Assembly: GCF_048544455.1 (NCBI RefSeq)
Contig: NC_133532.1
Coordinates: forward strand, 89,111,156 to 89,175,155
Reading direction: 5' to 3'
Source: Silene latifolia
Taxonomy: Eukaryota; Streptophyta; Magnoliopsida; Caryophyllales; Caryophyllaceae
DNA length: 64,000 nt
This document shows, piece by piece, positions 1-9,992 of the stretch. A model generated the notes under the pieces. That model had not been told where the DNA came from. It worked only from the letters and a program-made list of their open reading frames with translations, and searched no databases. Position numbers and translations under genes: made by a program. Numbering within the stretch: position 1 is the stretch's first letter; the number at the start of each line of letters is the position of its first letter.

Positions 1-1568
1 TTGCTTGAATTATATCTAAGTCTAAATGCAAAAATAAATAAGCAAGCAATAAGAAATGGGTGTAAACAAATGATAAAAAGGAGCTAAGATGGTCGGTTCA
101 CTATAGCTGTGATGGCAAATAATCCTAGGTAAGTCCGAAATACAGTCGTGTAGGATGGGTATAACATGTCCTCTCGGTCCGAGTTAACTAGTAGCTCCTT
201 TCGGCCTATGCTACTAGTCTCTAAGTCTCACTAAAACTCGCTCTCGCCCTGAATAGTGATTCCTAAAGCCTAAATTACTTATCTTTCGATCTTAGCAATT
301 TAGTCGTCTCAATTTATTAATCTATTTTCCCTCCCCTATTTCTCGATCTTGTGGGTTGGTCCAATACTAGGCATTTTAACAAGTCTCCTCTCGGTCTCGT
401 CGTTAATATTGCAATTAAAACATTGAAACAGTGGTAATCCAACACGATGCAGTCAATCGATCAGTTAAGCCAGTCGATCGACCAACAGGTGCAGTCGATC
501 GACCAACAATGTCAGTCGATCGACCATACCCCGACTGAGGTCTACCTATTCTACGCCGTCTACACTACGGATCCCCTCATATCTTAGCGCGGGAGATTTA
601 GCTACTCATACTGGAATTAATAATGATAACGAAACTAAAGATGCAATTAACAGAATTCGTAATTAAATTAAATAAACAGTAAAACCGCATAAAAGAAGGA
701 ATTAGGGCTTCGGGATTCTAACTAATCAATTCTAATCTATAAAGAAAGAACAAAATTCAGAGCAAGAATTACCAGAAATAAGGAAAGCAGGAAGAACAAA
801 CCCGGATGCAAAGAAGAACTTTATTAAGAATGCTAAAACCATGAATGTAAAGTATCGAATTATTGTAAACTAATCTACCGTTCTTCTCTCATGCGAGAGA
901 GACCTCTTTCCTCAAACTGATGAATGATGTTTTGTTTTTATAGAGAAGTCCCGTAACTTATTCCTAAACCTAATTACAAGTGGGCTTCGGAATTCTAATT
1001 TTAATTTGCGCATCAGAGTCGTGGGGTGGTCGATCGACCACTGATACCAGTCGATCGACCAAAGGTGCTGTACAGTAATGCATTCTGACGAATTCCACAG
1101 CGCGCATCGATCTTAAAACAGCTGCCATTTCTTCGCTACTTGGTCAAATCAGGTGTTCTACACGGCGTTGGAAAGCTAAGAGGATAAGCTCTTACCTCCA
1201 ATTGGAATCACTCGATTATCTGCTCTAGAACTCGAGATATCGCCATCTGAATAAGGCTGCAATGTCGAGAAGCACTTCTTCGCTTGTTTAAGCTTTGCAA
1301 CTTGTACGCAACCATGCTTTTGCTATCTTTTAGGCCTTGAAACGCGCACCAAGTTAATCTCTCGAGTCACTACTTCATGTCAAGTCCTATGATAAATACT
1401 CGGGGACGGATTTTGCTCATTTTCCGCTGCATTCTTCCCATTTCTGCAATATTACACAAAAACACGAAAGTAGACGAAAATAGGGAAAATAGTAGCATAA
1501 ACTACATAATTGAGCTCTGAAATGCGTGTAAAATGGGGTATAAAACATCATATTTAGGACACGCATCA
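1..1568 (-). repeat. 3' LTR of element A (partial)
   Basis: Window base 1 corresponds to base 4874 in the other LTR, so about 133 bp are missing beyond the edge. The two LTRs are collinear and very similar by eye, with scattered substitutions. The terminal TGATGCGTG (minus strand) ends at 1568. Confidence 0.92.
450..525. repeat. GTCGATCGAC palindrome cluster in element A 3' LTR
   Basis: Four spaced copies of CAGTCGATCGACC or a one-base variant, about 20 bp apart. The core GTCGATCGAC is its own reverse complement. Two more copies occur at 1028-1060, upstream of the LTR TATA box on the minus strand. Confidence 0.85.
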
Positions 1569-2260
1569 AACTTCCCCAAACCAAACCCTTGCTTGTCCCC
1601 AAGCAAGAACTAGACTCGACCTTAAAACCTAATGGAACGCGTTCAATCTCAGAGCTAAATGCAAACTGCAAAGCCTAAACCAGTTTAATGCTAAAAATCA
1701 ACAATCAATTAGCAATATGAATCATGCAAACGAGTTATGTAGTCGTAAAAAAAACTGCTGAACCGTCAACTATATAGACTTATCATTATAGACTCTCACG
1801 GGTCGCTCAAATCACACAAATAAGCGTAGGTGAATATATGTAAAAGATAGAAAGAATTAATTTTGTAATGACTCTCACCTAACTACGACCTATAAGAACA
1901 TGCCTGCAGTCTAATATGAAAATAATCTCTACAACCGTACATATGCATTCCAACCATAAAAGACCATGACACATGCCGAGGCAATTTTAGATATGTGATG
2001 TATGGGTAAGAAGGGGCTAAAATGAATTTGGGAAAGCAGAGTTATAGCCAAGCTAGTAATTACTGAAAACCAAATTATAACAACATCCCAACTTCTTGCT
2101 CAAAATAAATCAAAACGGTGCTTATACTAGCACAATTCTCACAATCTCCATAAAATATTAATTCCCCAATTGATATAAATAATACATGGGAATAAAATCA
2201 CTATCTAATAATAATAACAACCATGTGATTTTTCGAATTTTCTTTCGCTACTGCAGCAAG

Positions 2261-2294
2261 CAGTCGATCGACCAAGTGGGACGGTCGATCGACT
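2261..2294. repeat. GTCGATCGAC palindromes inside element A
   Basis: Two copies (CAGTCGATCGACC and GGTCGATCGACT) separated by about 10 bp in the non-coding interior. The core is the same as in the LTR clusters. Confidence 0.8.
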
Positions 2295-3352
2295 AACCTA
2301 TTTTATTTCGAATTCCTGTTTTTTTTTTTTTTTTTCAATTCAAACTTTCCCTTCAACATTTCACCAACATATTCTCAACACGAGACATAAAAACCAAAAT
2401 GCAATAAAATACTCCCGAACGACTATCCCTACTAGCTCAGCAAGGGTAGGCTAAATATGGAATGTAGCTTATGGGACAAAAAAGGCAAATTTGGCTTTTG
2501 TGGGGCTCATGGGTAAAATGAATAAAGGGGAACCTCTTCAACATGTGTCAACTAACCACAAACCCTAATGCATACAGGTATTAAGCAGATTAAGTTCATA
2601 TTTATGCATATTGATATAACACGTCTCATAAGGAGTACTACTCACATTCCTAAATAAACTGGTCATAGATGTCACCAGTTATAAGGCTCTAAATCTCAGA
2701 AAATGATGTAGTTTGCCAAAAATCTTAGTCAAGTCTCAAGATTCAGGGAATAAATTAACGAAAACTCGTAGACTATGCATATATGATTCTACTAATAACA
2801 TGTCAATTAAGCAAGGCTCAGGCATAAACAGATGAAAATGCAATGTCATCATTGAACTACTACCGTTCCGACTCGACCTACATGCTAGAATAAACGTGCA
2901 TTTTTGTATTTTTTTTTTGAATTTTTTTTTGAAATTTTTGAAATTTTTGGATTTTGATTTTTGTATATATATAGGAAATGAAATAAACAATGCAAGACAA
3001 AAACTAAACGTGAATGCAAAACAAAATGAATGCAACGCAAAACCCTTCCCCAAACCAAATCACACAATGTCCTCATTGTGCGAAATCATATAAGAAAATA
3101 GCAAAGGAAATGGGATTTGCGGTAAATTAAACAAACAAAACATGAAGCTAAACTCAGAATACTCAAAAGATTTTAAGCGCTTTAAAGGAAACCTCCCCAA
3201 ACCCGCGTGAGCAAGGAGGTTTCGGTAGCCAGCAGTGCTACCGTAAGGTACCTGAAAAGACAAACAATACCGTGCATAATCCGAGAAAAACAAAAATGGG
3301 ACGGAAATTACGTGCAAAGAATAAAAATAGAAGAAAAGGAACAGCAGCAATA

Positions 3353-3460
3353 CTGGTCGATCGACCCATGGCACCTGTCGATTGACCAGTGCTCGATGAA
3401 CATAAGCTATTGTACTGCATATGGCAGTCGATCGACCAACTAGGTCAGTCGATCGACTGG
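3353..3460. repeat. GTCGATCGAC palindrome cluster inside element A
   Basis: Four copies, one with a single change (GTCGATTGAC). They are spaced irregularly, which makes this an interspersed motif and not a simple satellite. Confidence 0.8.
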
Positions 3461-4046
3461 CCTACCTGACGAAACAGATCTCTTCTTCGAATTAACTCAA
3501 TGAATTGAGTTAATTTGGTCTAAATACGTGCAAGTGCACATAAATACGCGCCCAAAATTTGCGCTAAACCCAATTGTAAAGTCTAAAGACGGAAAAAAAA
3601 AAACTAAACTAAACAAGAAACACACTCCGGGTTGCCTCCCGGCTAGCGCTGGTTTCAGTCAGGTCCCGCTCGACCTCTTTTTCAGCCAACTACTCTAATT
3701 GAACCAAATCAAAGCAACTCAAAGCTCGCAGGCAAAGAATCAATCAAATAATGCGCATGTGCTACACAAAACTGTAAGTAGCACCATAATATAGTAATAG
3801 CATAGGAAATTGAAATGCAAAATCGTTTAAGCCTAACGAATTTCCTATGACAGCTCCCAAAATCATTCACAAAATAATTCTGCCCTCCAGCTAAGGGCGG
3901 AATATAAAAGCTCAAATTAACCGCAGGTGGTAAATGAAGGAGCTCTGTAGCATTTGACTCAAAAATAACGCGAGTAGAATCCGGATGCTCGGACGGGTAA
4001 GGACTGTCGGTGGAGGAATGCGTCGGCTAAAGGAGAAGGTGGATAA

Positions 4047-4642
4047 TCATCCCGGATGCAAGGGGTCAGTAAAGTCAATTGGGTCAATCCGGTCCTCTAT
4101 AATAGGCTCATCTACATTGTCATAATTATCCCATATGACCTCAAGACTATCAAAATTTTCCTCCTCACTCTCTTTATCGCTAGACTCGTCAATTTGGAGG
4201 TTCTGAAAGAGATCCTCCCAATCGTCCTCACTATCAGTGCAAGAATCATAAAGGGGTTCTAAAATATCCTCATAAAAAGGATTGTCAACCACGCTAATGG
4301 TCTTCTCTATGTCTCCGTCAGCATTTCCTAGATTGGTTTCTAAGGTCTCACCCACCCCCTCATCTGAGTCAACAAGAAGAGAAAAGTTGGGTTTAAGAGG
4401 TTCAGCAGCAAACCAATCAAAGAATTCTAATACCTCATTTACGGGGATTCCTTCGAAATCCCACTTACCAATAGATTCTAGGTATGCTCGCGTAGGGTCA
4501 TTCACTCCATGGATGATAGTCCAAAGATAGTTGGAGTTCGTAAAAATGCATCTCGTCTGGGCTCGAGCCACTCCAAAAACCTTGCTAAATAAGCACCAAA
4601 AATCTCGTCTTCTTCCTGCGGAAATCTCAGAAGGAACGACAT
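4047..4642 (-). pseudogene. Truncated, frameshifted gag of element A
   Basis: A start near 4642 (MSFLLRFPQEEDE) follows the primer binding site by less than 100 bp, as expected for gag. That frame reads through LARFLEWLEP and stops at 4502. The gag-like reading then continues in another frame from about 4571 (YLWTIIHGVNDPTRAYLES), through VNEVLEFFDWFA, and ends in a very acidic tail at 4047. The pattern 'GVN..TRAYLES' followed by 'V.E...FFDW' resembles the N-terminal capsid half of Athila-type gag. There is no zinc knuckle. I infer a frameshift between the two halves and a deletion of the rest of gag-pol. A family-specific acidic ORF is an alternative. Confidence 0.6.
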
Positions 4643-4718
4643 GAGAACGGTCTCAAAGAACCGAAGCTCCTTGAGACAAGAAATAAAGTAAATAAAAACA
4701 GATAAAACTACACTGCCT

Positions 4719-4735
4719 CCCCGACAACGGCGCCA
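4719..4735 (-). promoter_or_regulatory. Primer binding site of element A (tRNA-Asp type)
   Basis: The minus strand reads TGGCGCCGTTGTCGGGG. This matches the 3' end of plant tRNA-Asp with one apparent mismatch to the usual GTTGCCGGGG form. It starts 5 nt inside the LTR end. Confidence 0.85.
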
Positions 4736-5322
4736 AAATTTGATACCGTCCTTGTGAGTATCAAAAATAATATATACAAATTCCAAACTACAACTAGCAA
4801 GCGGTAGTAAGGGTCGATCCGCAGGGAGGTAGGGAGTTCTAATTGTCTTAATTTTAGTCTAAGATAGGGGGTTTTGCTTGAATTATATCTAAGTCTAAAT
4901 GCAAAAATAAATAAGCAAGCAATAAGAAATGGGTGTAAACAAATGATAAAAACGACCTAAGATGGTCGGTTCACTATAGCTGTGATGGCAAATAATCCTA
5001 GGTAAGTCCGAAATACAGTCGTGTAGGATGGGTATAACATGTCCTCTCGGTCCGAGTTAACTAGTAGCTCCTTTCGGCCTATGCTACTAGTCCCTAAGTC
5101 TCACTAAAACTAGCTCTCGCCCTGAATAGTGATTCCTAAAGCCTAAATTACTTATCTTTCGATCTTAGCAATTTAGTCGTCTCAATTTATTAATCTATTT
5201 TCCCTCCCCTATCTCTCGATCTAGTGGGTTGGTCCAATACTAGGCATTTTAACAAGTCTCCTCTCGGTCTCGTCGTTAATATTGCAATTAAAACATTGAA
5301 ACGGTGCTAGTCCAACACGATG

Positions 5323-5398
5323 CAGTCGATCGATCAGTTAAGCCAGTCGATCGACCAACAGGTACAGTCGATCGACCAACAATGTCAGTCGATCGACC
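5323..5398. repeat. GTCGATCGAC palindrome cluster in element A 5' LTR
   Basis: Counterpart of the 450-525 cluster, four copies. Two further copies lie at 5901-5933. All lie in the same relative LTR positions, so they predate or arose at insertion. Confidence 0.85.
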
Positions 5399-5807
5399 AT
5401 ACCCCGACTCAGGTCTACCTATTCTACGCCGTCTACACTACGGATCCCCTCACATCTTAGCGCGGGAGATTTAGCTACTCATACTGGAATTAATAATGAT
5501 AACGAAACTAAAGATACAATTAACAGAATTCATAATTAAATTAAATAAACACTAAAACCGCATAAAAGAAGGAATTAGGGCTTAGGGATTCTAACTAATC
5601 AATTCTAATCTATAAAGAAAGAACAAAATTCAGAGCAAGAATTACCAGAAATAAGGAAAGCAGGAAGAACAAACCTGGATGCAAAGAAGAACTTTATTAA
5701 GAATGCTAAAACCATGAATGTAAAGTATCGAATTATTGTAAACTAATCTACCGTTCTTCTCTCATGCGAGAGAGACCTCTTTCCTCAAATTTATGAATGA
5801 TGTTTTG

Positions 5808-5815
5808 TTTTTATA
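5808..5815 (-). promoter_or_regulatory. Putative TATA box in element A 5' LTR
   Basis: Minus-strand TATAAAAA, repeated at 935-942 in the 3' LTR. Its placement in mid-LTR is consistent with the U3/R boundary. The transcription start is inferred only. Confidence 0.5.
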
Positions 5816-6441
5816 GAGAAGTCCCGTAACTTATTCCTAAACCTAATTACAAGTGGGCTTCGGAATTCTAATTTTAATTTGCGCATCAGAGTCGTGGGGT
5901 GGTCGATCGACCACTGATACCAGTCGATCGACCAAAGGTGTTGTACAGTAATGCATTCTGACGAATTCTGCAGCGCGCATCGATCTTAAAACAGCTGCCA
6001 TTTCTTCGTTACATGGTAAAATTAGGTGTTCTACACGGCGTTGGAAAGCTAAGAGGATAAGCTTTTACCTCCAATTAGAATCACTTGATTATTTGCTCTA
6101 GAACTCGAGATATATCCATCTGAATAAGGCTGCAATGTCGAGAAGCACTTCTTCGCTTGTTTAAGCTTTGCAACTTGTACGCAACCATGCTTTTGCTATC
6201 TTTTAGGCCTTGAAATGCGCACCAAGTTCATCTCTCGAGTCACTACTTCATGTCAGGTCCTATGATAAATACTCGGGGACGGATTCGGCTCATTTTCCGC
6301 TGCATTCTTCCCATTTCTACAATATTACACAAAAACACGAAAGTAGACGAAAATAGGGAAAATAGTAGCATAAACTACATAATTGAGCTCTGAAATGCGT
6401 GTAAAATGGGGTATAAAACATCATATTTAGGACACGCATCA

Positions 6442-7887
6442 CCCATCGCTTTCCTGTTTTTCTTAAAAACAGCTAACAAAGCGGTCAGCTGCTTATCATC
6501 AAGCTTAACACTAACAATGACTGGATACTGCTCAGTATCATCTAAAAATGCATATTTAAGATGAGAAGGAAGAGGCTTACGCTCAGGTACCTTTACCTCA
6601 ATAGCGCAAGAAGTGTTAACCAGCTGTTTTACTTTCTCTCCTTCAGCGTTCATGAGTTCACGCTCATGTATCGCAGCTTCAAGCAAATCCAACACAGCGT
6701 CATTGCTCTTCAGGTTATCTGCACACTCATCTAACAACATCAAAGCTTCCAGCGGATCCCTTATCAAGGAATCCGACCAGACCTCATAAACAGACTCATC
6801 AATGATATCAAATGAATAACAAGTATATTCTATCATCGGTTTAGTAAGTGTACCAGGCAAACTGAAAGTGATAGCGTCATCCCCCACCGCAAGAGTCAAA
6901 CGCCTTTGTTTGACATCTATAATGGCCCCAGTTGTACACAAGAACGGTCTTCCCAATATAATTGGGATTCGGGCATCCTCATCTATGTCTAAGATAATAA
7001 AGTCTGCTGGGATAAAGAACTTGCCTACCTTGACAGACATGTCTTCTAGGATGTCCTAGGGTCGTCTAACCGATCTATCACCCATCTGGAGGGTGATATT
7101 AGTCATTTTAAGGTGACCCATATTAGGTTTCTTACAAACAGAGTAAGGCAAGGCACTGACACTGGTCCTAAATCACAAAGAGCCTTTTCTATCACTTCAT
7201 TTCCTATTACACAGGTAATAGAAAACTACTCGGATCTTTCAATTTGCTCGGAGCTTTATTAGAAATTAAATTACTAGACCCTTCCATGAAGGCTACAGTC
7301 TCAAATTCACTAAGCTTTCTCTTACGCTTCAATATATCTTTCATAAATTTCGCATAAAAAGGTACCTTGGTAATTAGCTCGGTAAAAGGAATGGTCACCT
7401 GAAGGTTCTTGACCATATCCACGAACTTACCAAACTGTCGCTCAACCTTAGCATCTTTCAGACGTCCCGGATAAGGAATTCTGGTAACAGTAAGCGGGTC
7501 TGCGACTTTCTCTTTACCTTTGTCTAAACTTGGCATCTCCGCAGTAGGGGAACATAATCCATCAGCGTGTTTAGACTTCGAAACAGCGTCTTCGCTATTG
7601 CATGTGCTCGATCGAGTATTTTTTTCACTTGATCGAGTACTTTTCTCCTGGGATATGGTCGATCGAGGAGATTGACTTGCTCGATCGAGAGCACCAGTTT
7701 TGGCAGTGCTCGATCGAGCACTTTTATCACTCGATCGAGAGCCTTCAGAGGGCGAACTGCTCGATCGAGTACCTAGTTCACTTGATCGAGCACTTTGATG
7801 AGGTTCAGCAGCGTCTTCGTCAAATTGTTCTTCCAAAACAGTTTCCGGACTTCCATGAACAGGTAATTCTGCATTTTCAAATATCAT
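6442..7887 (-). pseudogene. Element B gag-protease linker and aspartic protease, broken
   Basis: Minus strand. The part at 7887-7207 starts with a Ser/Arg-rich linker and then reads PYPGRLKDAKVERQFGKF and IPFTELITKVPFYAKFMKDI, the conserved stretch before Athila-type proteases. The protease active site (CDLGAS in the family) is reached at about 7170, where a one-base loss breaks the frame directly after CDLG. It resumes with NITLQMGDRS, an in-frame TAG follows near 7060, and then comes the C-terminal half ending IPIILGRPFL. The linker to RT (LPSHLKYAFL, YPVIVSVKL) is cut by element A at 6441. In the family this retropepsin processes the Gag-Pol polyprotein; here it cannot be functional. Confidence 0.85.
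7606..7793. repeat. CTCGATCGAG palindromes within element B coding sequence
   Basis: About nine copies of CTCGATCGAG or a single-base variant (CTTGATCGAG), spaced about 15-30 bp, lie within the gag-protease linker. On the coding strand they give Ser-Arg-Ser-Ser type repeats (e.g. GTRSS, SARSS). The same motif recurs in this element's LTR at 45083-45290. Confidence 0.85.
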
Positions 7888-7977
7888 GGGTCCGTCATAA
7901 GTAAGAACACTTCAGAGATTAATTGTATTAATCAGGTCGCAAGAGGGTGATCGATTTTCGGATGCAAATTATGTGAA

Positions 7978-8201
7978 TTAGTTTTTCAACTTCTCTATGG
8001 AATTATCATTTTCTTCCGCAGTTTTCTGAAATGCAAAAGAAAGCACCAAATATTTCAACTCCGCTATCTCTTTATTTGAAGAAGGAGAATTATCTTGCTG
8101 CGGCGTCGAATGAGTAAGACTTGAGATACTTGATGTGGCTAAATATTCATAAAATTTAGAGAACGAAATTCCTTGCTTATATTGTTGGTAAGCATGGACT
8201 C
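7978..8201 (-). pseudogene. Element B gag, C-terminal fragment
   Basis: Minus-strand reading VHAYQQYKQGISFSKFYEYL followed by an AELKYLVLSFAFQKTAEEN stretch. This is the part of Athila-type gag downstream of the zinc knuckle. Element S inserted immediately upstream, so the ORF apparent beyond 8201 is S LTR and not gag. The upstream continuation is at 32081. Confidence 0.75.
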
Positions 8202-8331
8202 TGTTGGACCATATAGATATATGATTAAGTTTTGATAATGACAAGTGTGTGTCTCGTTTTATATACACTCTTGCTCGTAATCGTTTGTTTAGTCTTTGTT
8301 AGATTGACTTAGGTTTACAAGTTTAGCAAGT

Positions 8332-8697
8332 AATGTTATAGCATTTTTAGCTATAACATTGAAGATTTGTGAAGCATCATTCAAGTAATGTTATAGCAGC
8401 TTGAGCTATAACATTGAAGATTCTTAAAGCGTCATAGTAACTGTAACAAGTTTCAAGTATCATGATCACTCAAGCAAAGGGCTAGATCAAGTCTTCAATA
8501 AGCTCAAGATGAAGAACTTTTGGTCAAGATAAAGAGAAGATCCTATCACTGAAGATCTCCAGGAAGATTAGCTAGTGTAGGTCTTCATCTAATGACGGTA
8601 TCTTAAGAATAGAATATTTGGAAGGTAAAGTTATAGCTATTTCACCTATAACTTTACTTACAGAACTTAAAGTTATAGTTGTTTCTACTATAACTTT
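8332..8697 (+). repeat. Four GTTATAGC...GCTATAAC hairpin motifs in S LTR (U3)
   Basis: Perfect inverted repeats at 8332-8360 (11-bp arms AATGTTATAGC), 8387-8415 (11-bp arms), 8625-8657 (12-bp arms GTAAAGTTATAG) and 8669-8697 (10-bp arms), each with a loop of 7-9 nt. The same four occur in the 3' LTR at about 18484-18850. The motif also recurs within gag and pol of this element. Confidence 0.85.
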
Positions 8698-9264
8698 GGG
8701 TAGCATTTTAATAGCACGATTTTAATAGTTTTAAAATCATTTTTCAAAGGATAAAATTATTTAAACATATTTTGAAATCATTTATATCTATAGTGGAGTT
8801 GAGTTGTGGTTGTTATAATGGATAACTTGCATATCTCTATTGGTTAGTAAAACGACTTATGGGTCGTCATGCTACCTAGGGTTTGCTAGTTTATTTTAAC
8901 CTAACCCTAATCCAAGAAGAGGGATTTTCGTCTAGATGCCACGGGCCTAGGGTTTCGGCCGATGGCCTTGAATCTTTAGGTTTTACAAGTCCTCTAGTTC
9001 AAGTAACCTATCTAATTAAATCTAGCTTATATTTTTATAAGATATTCTCTTATCTTAAATATATACATGATTTAATTTGTTTACTTATCTGAAAATCTTA
9101 AAGATATAGTTATAGAAAAATAAGATTCACTTTTATCTTATTTACCTAAACTAAATATATCTTGGATTGAATTAGGAAAAAGATAGAGATTTATCTCTTG
9201 CGAGATAAACCGCCTATCTCACGGCATCCTAGGGTTTCGTGCAAACCATAGTTCTTTCCTCTAC

Positions 9265-9272
9265 TATAAATA
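9265..9272 (+). promoter_or_regulatory. Putative TATA box of S 5' LTR
   Basis: TATAAATA in a C/T-rich context. The same box is at 19418-19425 in the 3' LTR. The placement fits a Pol II promoter; the start site is inferred. Confidence 0.6.
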
Positions 9273-9885
9273 CATATGATCTTTCCTTATTCTAGTTAAG
9301 CTTTTCGAAATATTAAAAATCCCTTGCAAACAAAATTGAGTTTAATTTGTAGTTGGCTATTCTTATTGTTTTGCGTTTGGAAAATCTTGCGAAAAGTTGT
9401 GCTCTATAATTTGCTTATTTTTCTTAAGGTTACGTCATAAGATAATAGTACTACATATTGTTTCTTACTCGTTCAATTGTGTGAACACTTAGAAGAACAA
9501 TCAAGTGCTTTCTTAGTAACTTAAGATAGTCAAAACCAAATATCTAGTGATATTCAAATTGAGTTATAGCTAGAGTTAGCTATACGAGTTGGGTTGATAA
9601 TTTTGTAATCCGGAGTAAGGTACTAAAATTATTAATCGAGAATAGTGGACGTAGGCTTCGACGTGTGAAGCTGAACCACTTCAAATATCGTGTGTCCTTG
9701 CAGTTTTTCTTTTCGTTCATTTCATTACGTTCATAATCATTTAAGTTAATTAGTTAAAGTTTAATCAATAAACTTTAAGTAATTAATTACCTTGATATAA
9801 AATAAAAAGTAGGCATAAATTTTTAAATACTCAATTCACCCCCCCCCCCCCTCTCGAGTATTTCGGGTGTGATAGACTCTTTAAT

Positions 9886-9897
9886 TGGTATCAGAGC
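9886..9897 (+). promoter_or_regulatory. Primer binding site of S (tRNA-iMet)
   Basis: TGGTATCAGAGC, the standard initiator-Met tRNA primer site of copia elements, 2 nt after the LTR end. Confidence 0.95.
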
Positions 9898-9992
9898 CTC
9901 GTGCTCTTGATTGCCTAACCGCAAAGAGGCTAGATCCGTCTATCTTTTTATCTTTTTATTTTATTTTTATTCCGCTGCCTTACACGTGTGAA

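Larger units (their letters stand above)
1569..4046 (-). other. Element A interior, no supported gene
   Basis: This 2.5-kb stretch between the gag remnant and the 3' LTR holds no ORF with recognisable domains. It contains A/T-rich sequence, a poly-T run near 2317-2335, T-rich homopolymer stretches at 2905-2960 and two clusters of the GTCGATCGAC motif. The short ORFs here are low-complexity and were not called. Confidence 0.6.
1..6441 (-). mobile_element. Element A: gag-only Athila-like LTR retrotransposon, cut by left edge
   Basis: Two direct repeats (1-1568 and 4741-6441) flank a 3.2-kb interior. Read on the minus strand, the LTR begins TGATGCGTG and ends GGTATCA, so the termini are TG...CA. 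A tRNA-Asp type primer binding site lies just inside the right LTR, and a purine-rich tract (TTTGGGGAAGTT) lies just inside the left LTR. Together these fix the minus orientation. Only a short broken gag is recognisable, with no protease, RT or integrase, so this is a non-autonomous derivative. The right end abuts element B protease coding at 6442, where the adjacent 5 bp are CCCAT. The matching target duplication would lie outside the window. Confidence 0.88.
4741..6441 (-). repeat. 5' LTR of element A (1701 bp)
   Basis: Complete LTR, TGATGCGTG...GGTATCA on the minus strand. Its outer start resembles the LTR start of element B (TGATGCGTGCATTT), and both share a preceding 'AATGCGTGTAAA' stretch on the plus strand, so A and B are related families. 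Confidence 0.92.
8202..9883 (+). repeat. 5' LTR of element S (1682 bp)
   Basis: Matches 18354-19443 plus 31488-32080 (1683 bp) collinearly. It starts TGTTGGACC. The 5' LTR ends CTTTA where the 3' LTR ends CTTCA, a terminal substitution. A poly-C run of about 12 nt near 9840-9851 differs in length in the other LTR. Confidence 0.93.

Noticed and set aside
450-525. Regularly spaced palindromes resembling a CRISPR array
   Set aside because: Repeats are only about 10-13 bp, spacing is irregular, they lie in LTRs of a plant retrotransposon and no cas genes exist.
2736-3443. Several short ORFs in element A interior
   Set aside because: Low-complexity Phe/Lys-rich translations of A/T runs, overlapping on both strands, no domain.
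7602-7904. Plus-strand 100-aa ORF with repeated SIE/LDR residues
   Set aside because: Antisense shadow created by CTCGATCGAG palindromes, which read open on both strands.
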